Assembly (NCBI GenBank): GCA_031772625.1
Contig: CM062817.1
Span: forward strand, 885,336,184 to 885,400,183
Direction: 5' to 3'
Origin: Pinus tabuliformis
Lineage: Eukaryota; Streptophyta; Pinopsida; Pinales; Pinaceae
Length of the DNA: 64,000 bases
Below, in pieces: positions 47,981-61,571 of this stretch. The position numbers were made by a program, and so were the translations under genes. A model generated the notes under the pieces. That model was not told the DNA's origin. It worked only from the letters and a program-made list of their open reading frames with translations, and did not search any database. Each line of letters starts with the position of its first letter. Position 1 is the first letter of the stretch.

Positions 47981-48539
47981 GTGAGGATTGTGCTCTAGCA
48001 ATACTCCTCACTGAGTATCACCTTGATCATCCAGCATCGGTCCCTATGTTGATGTTAGGCCTACTACCCATCATCTGCACTGCTGCATCCTGTACTACTA
48101 CCCATGGCCCCGCCATTGCCACTTCTACATCTGTACTCCAACTCCCTCTCATCTTGTTACATCGTGCTGCCCATAGCATTGTCACTGCTAACTAATGCAC
48201 TACAAACCAGTTACTGAGAAGTAAGTAACTGATCTCCCATCTTTGACATCTCCGTCGGGCTAGAGACACCCATGATGTTGAAGATCCCTCTGTCACTAAC
48301 AAGTGAACCCTACTTGACCTCGGCGTTGCTGCAACTATTTCATGCATCTCGCATCGTTGCACACCTGTTTGTTCCATCTTACACTGGTGCAACACTCTCG
48401 TGCTTCTTGCACTACTACCTCATGTTGTCTTGGGAATCCTGCACTGTATCTCCCTCTGTCACTCCATCCGCATCTGTCTCTACTAACATCTTCCAATACT
48501 ACTACTCCTCTTTGGGGCTCTCGTAGCAAGGTCTAATCC

Positions 48540-49461
48540 AAGAGGTTGGGTACCTCGAGGATCCTACCCCTCATCGCCTGTAGTCCAACTTACTACAGCT
48601 CGATGTCTCCCCACTTCCGCTCAAGTGGTATGTTTTCACTCATGGCATATTCGTTGTCTACCTTCACTTCCTTCTCTACCCTTTGTTTGCACAGCCTTGG
48701 TCTCGGAGGCCTCTCCCTTGCTCTTCTTCCTTGGACACTGGATCGCATAATGACCGAGCTCCCCACAGTGGAAGCATCTGACCTTGGAGAGGTCCTTCTT
48801 CTATTGTTTCTCCTGCTTCCCCTTATATGCTAAGGCAGCATCCACGTCCTCCTCCTTCTTGATTCTAATCCCCTTGTTGTTGCTTCCCGCCTTGCTCAGC
48901 CTTCTGATCTCTTCTTGGTGAAGAGTCGCCCACATTTCCTCCCAATCTAGAAGGGTTTGCCTGCCCAATATGCTCTGGAAAACACCTCCCAGTCTTCAGA
49001 GACTACATTCAGGGTTGTTATCACCATCAATTCTTGATCCAGCGTGGCCCCTATGGAAGTCAGTTGATCCGGAATCTCCTTCAATCGACCGAGGAAGATG
49101 TCAATCTGTTCTCCCTCTGCATCTGGTATGACCGCAACTGATTTTCTAAAAATATCCTTCTTTGCACAGAAGTATGCGAGTACAATTTCTTTAGGGCCTC
49201 CCACATCTCATTTGTCATGTCCTTATCGAAAATATGTGGTACTACATGGTCCTTGACCCTGTCAATAATGATGCTCTTGGCCCTCGCTATTGCCTTCTCG
49301 TACTTGTCATTATCAATTGGTTCAACTGGGATTGCTATCGTCCTCAAGGCGAAGTGCTTAACACAATTCCTGTCTAGAATGGATAAGATTTTTCCCTTCC
49401 AGAATACGAAGTTTGAGGCTTCATCCAGCCTGTCCTGGTCCCTTACCCAGTTCACTACCAT
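48540..49461 (-). pseudogene. Copia B gag
   Basis: Minus-strand copia gag. The N-terminal part (49,081-49,461) reads NWVRDQDRLDEASNFVFWKG, then a KYEKAIARAKSIIIDRVKDH block and DKDMTNEMWEALKKLY, the pattern of the UBN2/DUF-type plant copia capsid region. A CCHC zinc knuckle (48,735-48,776, CFHCGELGHYAIQC) follows basic residues. The gag would coat element RNA. It is decayed, and no pol follows before the polypurine tract. Confidence 0.8.
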
Positions 49462-50018
49462 CTCGCTGCTCCTCTACTTCCCTCGTGGAAGTTCTTGGTG
49501 TGACTCCCTCTAAGCCTCGCTTTCCATCCTGGAAACCCTTCTTCCAATGTCAAGATGCCTCCACTTTGATCCTTAGTGTCATTGCACCACTAATCCAAAT
49601 TTCTTTGCTAGAAACCCTCAGTAGCAACTCCCTCCTCCTTGGCCTTGACCCGTTAGGTATTGTTCTGACTATAGTACCCCATGAGCTCCACTCTGCAGCT
49701 TACCCACAGCCTCCTAAACCCCAAAAACGTAAAGGTTATATCTCTTAGGCTCTGCAGAATTAGGTACTGGCTAAAATTCTCCCCTAGCCAACTTCATCAG
49801 CCCTCCTAGTCTCTGCATGGCTTTGCGTGAGCTTTTTCTACCCTCCTCATTCTCTGCGTTGGCCTCTTCCTAGCTCAATCTTGATGACACAGGCACTCTT
49901 TCACCCCTTCCTTTCTGATACTCTACTAGGAACAACTTCTATCACTTAGGACAGTTGTTTTATGTTGTTGTTTCTCTACTCGGCTGATGTCGTTAGTTCT
50001 CTTGTGATCTGTAACCTC

Positions 50019-50030
50019 GCGCTAATACCA
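50019..50030 (-). other. Primer binding site of copia B
   Basis: The minus strand reads TGGTATTAGCGC directly after the LTR end, two mismatches from the initiator-Met site TGGTATCAGAGC. It confirms that 50,031-51,120 is the 5' LTR in the element's own orientation. Confidence 0.75.
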
Positions 50031-51120
50031 TGTTGGAATTTCTAAGTCTGACTATTAGAAACCCTTCATGTACTTCACTTATTTATTCCTACCTACTTGT
50101 TCTGTTAATTAACAAGTTATTTACCATGTAAATACTGGAAATAAATACAAGTACATGCTCAACACATTACATATCATCAACTGAAGGAAATAAAACAAGC
50201 ACACAAGTGACACTGTTTTTTTGGACCAATGTCCCCGGAAAAACCCAATGCGGGAAAGTTGGTGCAGCTATCTGAGGGTTTTATTATTGTGCAGTTTTTT
50301 AATACAATCTGGGTGCCAAAACTGGCTTAGCCAATAGAGAATAATCTCGGCAGTATTACCTCTCATTAAGAGATAGATGTTTTGGTTGAAACCCCAAATA
50401 ATCACTCTGGCAGCTTCACTGCTCCAATCTACCCCACAAAACCCCAACATCAACCTCTAGGGACAGTGTCAGCCCTTTCTAGCCCCGCATTTGCCCAGTG
50501 TCACTCTGGCTTGGCCTGCGTCAGCCCTATGGCCCTCTACATCACCCACGCTGGCCCTCTGAGGAACTGCGCAGCTCCTAGCTGGCTCTGCGTGAGCCCT
50601 AGTTGGCTCTGTGTGAACCCTTGGCTGGTTCTGCATCCCTCACTGTCAGCTACTGCGTTGATCCTCCTAGTGTTATCTCTTCCTCTCTACTTCTATATTC
50701 ACTGCCCCTCAGCTACAACTCAGATCACTCTCTCGACTTCCTCAGCAAGCCCACCCCCAGAAAATTGAAATCTTGATCAACTCCTTGTGTTCTCCTAGTA
50801 ACCCTCAAGCCTCCTCTTATACTTTTCTCATTGACAATTCAATAGCCAAGATTAAGTCCCTAATCAATGGATAAGATTAGATTTGGCTTGATCCACGACT
50901 TTTGGACCATTCTAACATAGTTTTATATTAATTCACATTAATATTTTATTTTCCCTAAGTTTAGACTTAGGGACTCCATTAAAAATATTAATTATTTTAA
51001 TATCTCCCAAACTATTTAGAATCTGCCCAAACCCTTTTTGGGTATTGTAGATCTCATGTGCCTTAGCCTCTCCACCCATTTTCATGGCTAGAACACATCC
51101 AATGCTACCCCAAATCAACA
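50031..51120 (-). repeat. Right LTR of copia B (1090 bp; 5' LTR in element sense)
   Basis: Plus-strand ends TGTTGGAATT...AAATCAACA. It is uninterrupted and holds the empty CCCGG site (50,234-50,238) that element C used in the left LTR. Its last 395 bp are duplicated at 1-395. Confidence 0.9.
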
Positions 51121-53242
51121 ATAGTACGACATGGTATGAACATGTATGTCATGTGAATAAAGTGCTTGATGTTTTGAAAAATGAAACACTGTATGTAAAA
51201 CTGTCAAAGTGTGAGTTTGGGAAGACTTCTCTAGTTTATTTAGGTCACATAGTCAGTAATGGGAAATTGAAAATAGATCCCTCTAAAGTAGATGTGATTA
51301 TGAAGTGGCCTGAGCCCACAAATGTTACATAGGTCCAAAGCTTTTTGGGTGCGGTAAAGTATTGGAGAAGGTTCATTGCGAACTTCTCTGTTATTGCAGC
51401 CCCCTTACATGCATTAACAAGTGTGAAGCAGACCTTTCATGGGGAGGAAAGCAACAAAAATACTTCGAAACACTGAAAGAGAAGATTATCACAGCAGTGC
51501 TAGCCTTACCAGACCTTCAGCGGCCTTTTGAGATTGAGATAGATGCCAGTGGATATGCCATGGGTATTGTATTAATGCAGCAAAGGAAGTATGTATGTTA
51601 CCATTATGAGACTTTCTCCTAGGCTGTTGTGAATTATCCCACGTATGACAAGGAGTTGTATGCCTTGGTTCAAAGTGTAAATAAGTGGAAGAACTACTTG
51701 ATCGGCAAGGAGACCATCATCCATATGGATCATCAGCCCTTGCAGTACCTTCAAGCACAGACCAAGCTTCAACAAGCTCGTCATTTCAGATGGACGGGAT
51801 TCCTCCAATAGTTTCATCTGATAATAAAATACAAGAAGAGTGTCAACAATTATTATTTGCAGGGAAAACTATTGTATCACCTTGGAAAACTATGTATACC
51901 CATTGATGAAAGGGTACATGTAATCCGAGAGGCTCAACTCTCTTGTGTCTGGTCATTTTGGGGTTGAAAAAACTTTGTCATTTGCAGAGGTTTTGTTTTT
52001 TGCCTAATATGAAAAACATTATGACTCATTTTGTAAAGGGTTGTGTGTTGTGTTTTGTTTCAAATCCATCTAATAGAAAACTTGGGCTCTACATACCACT
52101 CCCTATTCTGGGTCGACCATGGGAAAATGTGTCCATGGATTTTGTAGATGGTTTTCCTATGTCTAGGAAAGGTCGCGACTATTTGTATGTCGTCGTGGAT
52201 CATTTTAGTAAAATGTGTATTTTAATACCTTGTAAAAAGTAGGTCATTATTGAGCAGGTTGCTTATCTTTTCTTTCAGCATGTTTGGGTCCATTTTGGAT
52301 TGCCCACATCTATTGTGTCAGATTGATACTCTCGCTTTCTTGGAGAGTTGTGGACCATCTTGTGGAGAATGATGGACACTAAGCTGAAAAATAAGTATAA
52401 CATTTCATCCACAGACTGATGGGCAAACCGAGGTCGTCAACCACACTGTGGTATACTTGTTACGAGGCTATTGTGGAAAATATCCCAAGTTGTGGGATGA
52501 ACATCTCCCTTATGTGCAGCATGCATACAATCAAGTAGCACATTCATCCACACATATCTCACCATTCAAGACATGTTTTGGTTATATACCAGGGGATCTC
52601 TTAGACATGATCTTTGGGAAATATGGGGATGGAAATGGATGAGATGATAGGGACAAAGCACAAAATTTTATTAAGCGGATACAGGTGATTCATCAGGCAG
52701 TACAAGAGCAGTTGGAGAAGATTAAGGCTCGGTATAAAGCTTGACATGATAAGCATCGAGTTGACCATCAGTTTCAAGTTGGGGACAAGGTATGGCTCTA
52801 TATCAACAAGGATAGAATGAAGGGGGAAGGGAAGAAATTGAGACCCATTCGATATGGTCCCTTCACCATATTGGAAAAGATTGGAGACATTGCTTTTCGT
52901 CTTGACTTGCCGCTTATAAGCAAATGTACTCAGTAGTGAAAGTTGAAAAACTGAAGCTTTGTGAACCTCCATTGATTATGGATACAGAAGAGGTTACACA
53001 TACTCCTACAGTGGATTATTTTGCACCATAGTATCTAGACAAGTTACCCAAAGATATCATACTTGACAGGAAAACCAGAACTTCACAACGAGGATATGTG
53101 GAGTACTTTCATGTTGGCTTCAAAGGAATGCATTCAAGTAAATATCGGTGGATGGAGAAAGAAAAAGTAAGGGATAAATTTCATCATTTTCCAATTGACT
53201 GAAAAGGCTATTGGCATTCCAAAAGATCTTAGAGGGGAGGAT
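51121..53242 (+). pseudogene. Gypsy A pol, part after the B insertion
   Basis: Follows the second ATAGT. In order: RT tail (LSKCEFG, YLGHIVS), RNase H (EIDASGYAMGIVL, then YPTYDKELYALVQ and HMDHQPLQYLQ, 51,527-51,811), integrase (CVLC zinc ligands, MDFVDGFP, VVVDHFSK, PTSIVSD; about 51,960-52,640), the integrase C-terminal region, and a chromodomain-like tail (about 53,020-53,190). The polypurine tract (53,231-53,242) ends it. It is a fossil with several breaks. Confidence 0.88.
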
Positions 53243-54709
53243 TGATCCAAGTGGATCTCTAAAAAGTACTAGTGGCATGGTAAAAAGGCTCAAAACTCAA
53301 AGTGGTAGAAACTTTATAAACTTAGCATCAAAACAAAGTGCTCATCATCTTAATTCCAACGATTTGAATGACACTCGAATCTGAGCTCATATGAATAAGT
53401 TAGAGCAAGTCAAAGTTAGGTTTGACTTAGACAAGTGGCAGGAGAAGACAATGTGGCAGAACTCTTCACCAAATGGGGAAGCACCAAGTGGTAGGCTTCC
53501 ATTGGCCCCACATTTCACAGATCGTAGAAGGAAGAGGTTTGCGGTTAAGGAAATCGGCCCCAGCACTACCAGGTTGCAATTTGTGATATCGCAATCACAG
53601 ATCGGAGGCGGGTCAGCATTAAAGAATCAGCGTCGGAGCAAGCTAGAGTTCCATACGATAAATCGCAGATCATACATCACAAAATGGAAGGTGTTAAAGA
53701 ATCAGCCCTGGAGTAAGCTAGAGTGTGATGCGATAAATCACAGATCACATATTGCAAAAGGGAAGAGTTACATAATCGGCCCCCGGTAGTCAGGAATGTG
53801 ATTGCAATATCTCAATCACATATCACACATGCCATGTTCCTAAACCATAAAGACCCGTCATTTCCTGTTGATTGTGATATTGCAATGTTCTATCAAATAC
53901 GATATATATTATGCATTGTGGTTGATAACTTCCACGGGTCTTCCTTTTATTGCAAATCTCTCATCATGTAATGAAAATGCACGGGTTCTGTCCGTCGATT
54001 TAAAAGCGCTAATTCTCTATTTAAAGTCGTCAAGTTAAGGATTAATGTGCGGTTGAGAGGTTTCACTATGTTTAATAGGGTGTTACCTACATAATATTTC
54101 AGGTCCCCGATTCTCGGTGTGGAAATCGCCCGCCTGCTATACTTGTCATTTGTTGAAACTGTTGGCATTGAGGATTTAGTCGATCAAGTATATATATTGG
54201 ACTAGTAGCAAAATAAAAAGGGAGGAATGGCATAGGAATTTAGAAAATCATTGTATATAGCAGTAACCTGACCTGGCAACAGGTTGGAACCTCACCTTGA
54301 GTAGCAGGGAGGTTCCGAGAGGGTGCGGAAGCTTAATTTCTCTAAATAGGGTGTTCGAATAGGCGATTCTGCACGATTTTTCGCCAAGATTTCTGTGGTA
54401 CTTTTTTTTTTGAAGCTGGGTTCTCCATTCTTTGTCAATCTTCCATATTTGAGGTATAAGGATTGTAAATGAATGTTTCTTGTACTTTTATCTCTTTTTA
54501 TGCCACTTAATGAATGAAGGCCTCTCCACTATTGAGCAGGGCCCAGAGACATAGTCCAAATTGGATGAACTCTGTAATCAAATCTTTTTGTCATGGTTTC
54601 ATGCTTATCTCATTATTTCTACATTGTTTTATAGTCTTTTAAGTTCCATGGTTAATAATCTCAGTATCATGTAATTATGATGCATATATAAGTAAAATAT
54701 CTTAGATCA
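53243..54709 (+). repeat. 3' LTR of gypsy A, copy 2 (1467 bp)
   Basis: Starts TGATCCAAG and ends TTAGATCA, with CTAAA following (54,710-54,714). It pairs with the 5' LTR at 36,408-37,871, and is nearly identical to 2518-3983 through the segmental duplication. Confidence 0.9.
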
Positions 54710-54714
54710 CTAAA

Positions 54715-56553
54715 GGACTCAAACATTTGCAGAAAGGAAAGGGAAGTTTTGTCCTAAAGCAAGACAAGATCATATAACCGGAAGAGAAAAAGACCAAGGG
54801 AAGAAGGAGTAACAGATCTCTAATATGTCTAAGATGGTCTCCTTCACAAAAGGGTCTTATCAAAAGCTCCCAAATCTCTTGTTATGGATATGACCATGAT
54901 AAATAATAAGATGCATTACGGCATCATGAAAGCATTCGAAGAAAGAGCTCGTAATCATGAAGGAAAAAAGGAACAAGATCCATGGAAGCCAAACATGAAG
55001 GATATAGCTCTTGGGAACCTCATTGGACATTGAAGGAAAGGAAGAAGTCATCCAGGAGAAGGCTCATCATACATCAAGTCAAAAAGGAAACATCTGCCAA
55101 ACGGGGATATGAAATATCCTCAAGATTCTCTGATGGAATCCTCATCAGAGGGTTCAGTAATCTAGAGAGGAAGCAAGTGTTTCATCAGAAACTCCAACTT
55201 GTGGAATTCATGGATGATGTTATGAGAGAAGAAGTAGATCAAGGGGTTGAAGAAATTTCAATCAAGGAAGCTGCTGAAAGAAACCTAGATGACCTAAAGG
55301 TAAAATGAGGTATGTATGCTTGTATGTAATATTATAAATTCATGTCGTATGGTTGCAAGTAAATTGGATCACTAATTATTTTTTGAGAAGCATGATCAAG
55401 ATAAAAAGGATCTTCTCCTCTGAAAGGATGCAGGAAGGCATAAGTCACACTAGATGGAGTAAACATAATATGTCCTCAGTATGAGGTAGTTGATTACAAT
55501 TAAGAAATTCCAATTGGAAGCTCCTGGGAATGGAATGTGTGAGGAAGGAATAGATTGTGAGATATGAAACCATGATGAAGGCAATCAACATCCAAATCCC
55601 AAGAATATTTGACTAGGAAAACTCCCGAAAAGATATGAAGACTTTGATGAAAGTCTGAAAAAGATGAATACCCTTGACAATGGATATCTTTTGGAGATGT
55701 GTAAACATGTATGCAAGATGTTAATACTTACAGGAAGATGTCATGATTAAGATCCATATCGTAAGGTATGATTTGATCTAATGTTATGTTTTGATTTCTT
55801 GAATAATATCTGGATGAGTTCATGCAGGGCTATTGGAACAAGAGTTGTAAGTACAAGTACAACTAGCATTCATGTGGTGGATGGAAATTCATGAAAGAAA
55901 CATGACGAGGAATAAGTAGCCATATGACAAAGGTTCCAAATATGTATCAATAAGGCCACTTTCCATGAAGAAAGGAATGACATGACAAACCAAGAAGGAA
56001 AGTGATAGATGGATAATGTCCTACAAGGAAGAAGCTCAACTAAATTTCATGACATAAAGGAAATAAATTGATCAAGTAGTTGAAGGACCCACGAATAAGA
56101 AGTTGTTGATGAAAAGGAGAGTCCCTAGTTAAGAGGGAGCTTTGACAAGTCCCTAATTGAGAGGGATCTTGGGCAAGTATCTGGTCAGAGGGAACTTGGG
56201 TACATTCCTTTACATGAATGGGCATATCTTCCCTAGTTAAGAGGGAGAGATAGACACAACATTCTTGTCTAAGAGTAGGAAAGAGGACCGATATTCTTTG
56301 AGGTTTGGGAACCCAAGATAAGAATAGTCCTAAAAGGTCATACTCAGTGAACTCATGGGTGGGTATGTACCTTGAGAGACAATTATGAAGGTGTCTATAG
56401 TCATTGGTCTTGACAACATTGTTCTTTGATCTGGTGAGAGATAGAGTTGACAGTCAAGGCCTTGTTGTGGAAACAATGTTGGTTACTATGATGTTATACA
56501 GATAGGTTACCAATCTGATTCTTCTTATGAATACCTCCCTAGTTAAGAGGGAG
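54715..56553 (+). mobile_element. Internal remnant of element D, copy 2
   Basis: Near-identical to 3989-5827, with the four quasi-palindromic purine motifs kept. It is the right-hand continuation of 36,190-36,402 around the gypsy A insertion. Confidence 0.5.
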
Positions 56554-57840
56554 TGTTGAAGAAAGTGTAACTATCTTCGGTATTCATAACGACATGATCT
56601 TTGTAAATTATGAAATAAAATAAATAAAATTATGTTTGTATGCCTTGTTACATGAGTCTCATGAGCAAGAGGTTTATCTTTCTGTGGCTCCCATTGAGAG
56701 CCTTAGGATTTATTATTAAGTCAAAGAGCCAATTTCATGTATGCAGAGGTTGTTCTTGAGCTTATGTTTAATGTATTCAAGTCTATAGAAATGTGTAGAA
56801 GCCCTCCAAAGGCAAGCACAATCCCTCTTGAAGAATACAACCTCTAAACGATATAAAAAGAAGTCATGTCATCTCATATAAGGAGACACAAAATTTCACT
56901 CTTTCATGTCATCTTATATGCATGACTAACCACTATAAATAGGCATGTAAGGTCTACATTACAAACAGAACAGAAACTCGGATGACTCTGAAACCTTGGT
57001 GGAAATTACAATGTGTAATTACAGTCTTGAGACCTCGCAAATCTTAGAGATCTATGTTCTTTGGATGGTTACCACAAAGATGAATTTTTTGGTCTCCTCG
57101 TTGTCTTAATGAATATGGTCTTGGCCTCCTCACAGTCTCGGTGATCACATTCATCACTGAAGCAGCATTACAATCTCGACATATTTCTGAAGAGGATGAT
57201 CTTGAAGTGACACTCTCTTTGTCGGCCTACATTCTAGATGAAGTCATAATCTCGGCATAGAAGTAATCATGCAGACACAGTCATGATCTTTATGGAGGCA
57301 TAGTTACAAGGTCATAATCTCAGTGAATCTAGGTGTATCTCTCATATATACATACATATCTCAGTGCACAGATCTCATTATTTTGGTGTAGATCTCGATG
57401 AAGGTGCAGCATTGATGATCTTGGTAATGGCCTCAGTGTTGCAGTAGTAATGGTCTCGATGGTGCACTAGTAATAGCCTCAGTTTAGCAACAGTGATGAT
57501 GATGATCTCAACAGTGACAAAGAAGAGGATTGGTGTCTTAGTCTTGGAGTGGCCTAATAGGTCAAGGGTCATGGTCTTGGTATTCGTCAATTGGAATCTC
57601 TATAAGAAGAATTTTCTGTGGGTTTTCCTCTCAAAAAGTGAGAGGTTTTGGCCCTGGAAGAAATCCAACATATTGTGTTTTTGTCTCTTTTGTTTTGGTG
57701 ACTATTTGATGGACTAAGAAGACACATTCTAATAATAACAATATAATATTATGTTAATAAGAAAAGTTTAAAATATCTCACAAATAGTTATCATGGTGAG
57801 AAGAATCTCATTAGCTTCATTTTCCCTAGATTCTTCAACA
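56554..57840 (+). repeat. 3' LTR of element D, copy 2 (1287 bp)
   Basis: TGTTGAAGAA...TTCTTCAACA, preceded by the purine tract. Near-identical to 5828-7114, with the TATA box near 56,934. Confidence 0.75.
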
Positions 57841-58855
57841 ATATACACATATGTACATTTTTTAAACCATCAAATAAAAGAATACGATCCCTACATCTAC
57901 AAAAAGGGAATCCATATGCTCACACCTCCACCCTCAAAGTAATACTAGGATTCATTTTCTTCCCAGGAAGTCCAGAATCCACTACCACAATCAAACTGCA
58001 TCCAATATCCCATGCTATAATCCTACGCCACTTGTCTTCTCAGCGAATAGTTACCAAATCATTGTTTTAAGGCACACTCCCAATGTGCATTAATTCCATC
58101 TGGAAATTCTAATGACCAAAACAAATATATCCCCAACATTCCCTTCTCTGCTACACAATCCCTAGGGAAATCCAGTCACCCCCTTCCATGCAATCACTCA
58201 GCTTCCAAGTTCCCCAACATCCCCTGTCCCGGGTGATCCATCATTTGGCAAGATTTACTCACATCGAAAAGTAAAACAACTAAGGTATATACCTACCTCA
58301 AACCATCAAATTGGTCATAGCATGCTCATGGAAATCAATGGACACTATTGGGTACTAGTGTCCCACAATGGCCCTACTCCTGAAGCGTTTTACCAACATA
58401 TTGCTGCATGTTCCAATTTCTTTCACCGTTGCTGCTAATTCTTGCAATCAATTTCAACCACCCAACAGGGCATTTTCATGCTTCCTGTACCAGGCACATA
58501 AATTCCATTAGATTAAAATAGATTGAAATAACTTCAAATCATGCCTCATTGGTAGCTCGTCAATAAGGTACACTTGAAATCATGTTTACTTCTTGTCAAA
58601 AAAAGTCAAACTAGAATCTTTGACCAAATCATCATGTATAAATATATCACATCAAGTTAGCTCAAAACACAACTATCATAAATCACATGTAACCATCATA
58701 AACCAGAATCATAATTCACATGCATAATAAAACTAAAATATAATATTAATACTTATAATTTAATCAAACCTTAGCCTCTACCTTTGTCTTTATTTTGTAT
58801 GCACTCTGAGTTGGTTTCCACACCCAACAAACACCCAGTGTCTTCTCCTCAACCA
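57841..58855. other. Spacer without recognisable gene, copy 2
   Basis: Counterpart of 7115-8129. Nothing recognisable. Confidence 0.5.
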
Positions 58856-59694
58856 TGTGCACATACACAGAGTGTGCATCACACACATACAACCACACAC
58901 GACAGAAAACGCCATGCAATACATGCACATATACCTGACGTACAACACATACACCTACACCCAGTGTACAACACAAAACAATATATACACCTACATCTAG
59001 TGTACACCACAACATAATACATGCACATACACCCGATGTACAACATCATACATATACGTACACAGAGTACAACACAACAAATACACGTAATGATACCATG
59101 ACTACACCATGCACATACATAATACAGCATGTACACAAAACAACATGTACGATATGCACATAATACCGCATGTAAAACATGTACACAGTACCACCTATAC
59201 ACATCACCACATGTAATACATGCACACAACATCACATGTACATGGCACCACCTGTACAACGTGTATACTCTGCCACATGTACATTGTACCACATGTACAC
59301 AACACCACTTGCACATAGCACCATATGTATATCATGTACACAGCACCACATGCACACAACACCACTTGTACAATCATGCACACAACACCATATGTACATA
59401 GCACCACATGTACAACATGCACACAACATCACATGTATGTATCATCATCTATACACAACATTGCATATCCAACATGCGCACAGCACCATATGCACACAAC
59501 GCCACATATCCAACATGTACATAGCACCATCTATGTCCAACACTCCATATGTAATATTCACACAACACTATATGTACCAACATGTACATAACATTTCATA
59601 ACAACATGTACACTATATATACACAACACCACATGCGCACAACATCGTAGATGCAACATGTACAACATATACAAAATATGAATAACAGTAGTAC
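58856..59694. repeat. CATGTACA/ACACAACACCA minisatellite, copy 2
   Basis: Like 8130-9050 but 82 bp shorter at about 59,305, exactly one interval between two CATGTACACAACAC direct repeats. The length change is consistent with slippage or unequal exchange since the recent duplication. Confidence 0.9.
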
Positions 59695-61571
59695 CACACA
59701 TCCAAAACCACACTATCTCTACCAAGAAACCTTGCATCAAGTGTCTCTCCGCCATCCATGCCTATTGTAGCATGCCGCGCATCATGTTGTTTTCATTTCG
59801 CTGATGTACCTCTCATCATTAGCATGTCCATAACATAAACATAGACATAGTATAATCACATAATATCAATTCATATCCATATGATAATGACCTCACAGAT
59901 CTGTCGGACTACTCTTCCCACTTGATTCCTCATGAACCAGGAATATCTTCATGCCATTCACCTGCATAAGAAATCATTCCTCCACAAGAATGATTCATGA
60001 TTACCCTATCAGATAGTGACATAGATACGTACATATATACATATATATAACATTAACACAAAATAGTCATGATCTCGTCAGGGAATGACATACCTACATA
60101 CATACATGTATACAGATATATACATCAACACAATTACTAGATATCATAAGGTAAAGGTTAAGAGAACTTCCTTTATTCATGCACAACATTGAGAACAATA
60201 GTTCCCAAGGTAGTCAAGGCATTTTTTACCTTAAGCCCATTTATTTTACCCTTTGTGTTACCTTTCTCATGAATATCTCATCATCATCCATTTACATAAA
60301 TGGACCCAACCAATCCAACTAGTTGTTATATGCTTACCTTCAGTTGCCCTTATACATGCATTGAGCTTCATCCAAGCCTTACATCACATGTTGGGTTTCA
60401 CATAGATCTCCCTAGGCTCCATTACTTTTACTCTTTCCCAACCAATTCCCCAGACCCCAAACATAAAAGGCAAGACAAGAAACGAACAAGAAGAAAAATG
60501 TGGAAAACCAACAACAATACGACACCACAACCAAAGTGGGATAGTCATGCACATGACACAAACGAAACTGCAATCAAGAACAACAAATCACCAAAAGACC
60601 AAAATCACAGGACTAACAATAGACACCATGTCTCAATCCCCATGGTTCCCAGTGCTTCCAAGGGAAAGCTCAACCTGAGCCTTCTTCAAGATTCCATGGC
60701 AATTTCTTTTCCATGCAATCCCTTGCATCATACTGCCATCAACACATAACTATTAGTGCTTAAATAAACATAACAATACATTGGTTACCTTACCTTGTTG
60801 TTTCAAGCATATTTCTTGCAATTGAACACATCCATGCCATCTCTCAAGGGACTCCAATTCCCTTGACAGATCCACCTGTAACTAGAGACTAGCTAATATA
60901 CTTGTCAAATACAAGTTCATGAATCTAGCACATATCCACATAATGTCAGACAAGATTAAGGTTAAGAAGACTTCTTGTATGCAAAGAACTCATTCGTTTG
61001 GAATTATGGTTTCAAAACATAGCCAAATGAATTCTTGTCCAATTCCTTTATTTTACCCTTTTACCTTGCTGCAATTGAGTGTTATTATGCACTGTCACAT
61101 CACCCAATTGTTAGTTATATAAACACATCAACTATTACCTTGTCATGCTAATACCAAGCATGTTTCCTGCACTATTTACACATGTAAAACAAATTTTCCA
61201 AATATCAATACAATCATATCTATCAATTTGAAATCAACCTTTACCAAGACTAGCAATCATGTCATAATTCATAGTCAAGTCATAGTCATTAGACATAATA
61301 CTACAATTTTCACTTATTACACTCAAGTACATGTCAACTATCTCAACAAGTGTTAGTACAATCATCTTAAAACAAGATCATTTCTTCATGCAATCTTACA
61401 GACACATACTCATATCAAGAAATTAATCAAACATTCAAGCAAACTATAAATGTACCATGTTAGATAAATCAACTAGACGACATAATAGACACCAAACACT
61501 TAAACACCAAATATATGACATAATCAAATAGTCAAGCACCAAATATACGACATAAGAAAATTCATACCTTA
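59695..61571. other. Spacer between minisatellite and element F, copy 2
   Basis: Counterpart of 9051-10,927. No gene recognised. Confidence 0.5.

Larger units (their letters stand above)
40220..51120 (-). mobile_element. Copia element B (minus strand, gag-only) with nested element C
   Basis: Flanked by ATAGT on both sides (40,215-40,219 and 51,121-51,125), inside gypsy A RT. The left LTR is 40,220-40,428 plus 47,068-47,970, split by element C. The right LTR is 50,031-51,120. In its own (minus) orientation the order is LTR, primer site (50,019-50,030), gag with zinc knuckle, polypurine tract (47,971-47,980), LTR. The internal part is only about 2.06 kb, with no protease, integrase or RT seen. 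That makes it either an internal-deletion derivative or a TR-GAG-type non-autonomous element. The first 209 bp of the two LTRs differ at about 14 places. Confidence 0.9.
36408..54709 (+). mobile_element. Gypsy element A (chromovirus) with nested insertions
   Basis: A complete-ended but decayed Ty3/gypsy element. The 5' LTR (36,408-37,871), primer site (37,876-37,887), gag (about 38,002-38,960), protease (about 39,100-39,520) and RT lead up to the YLDD box, where copia B is inserted (40,220-51,120). The RT then resumes at 51,121, followed by RNase H, integrase, a chromodomain-like tail and the 3' LTR (53,243-54,709). CTAAA flanks both ends (36,403-36,407 and 54,710-54,714). Without the insertions it would be about 7.4 kb. 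The LTRs differ by about 15 % by eye, and the coding part has many breaks. Confidence 0.9.

Noticed and set aside
48272-49748. Several plus-strand frames, Ser/Leu/Pro-rich
   Set aside because: Antisense shadows of the minus-strand copia B gag and leader, which have clear capsid and zinc-knuckle motifs.
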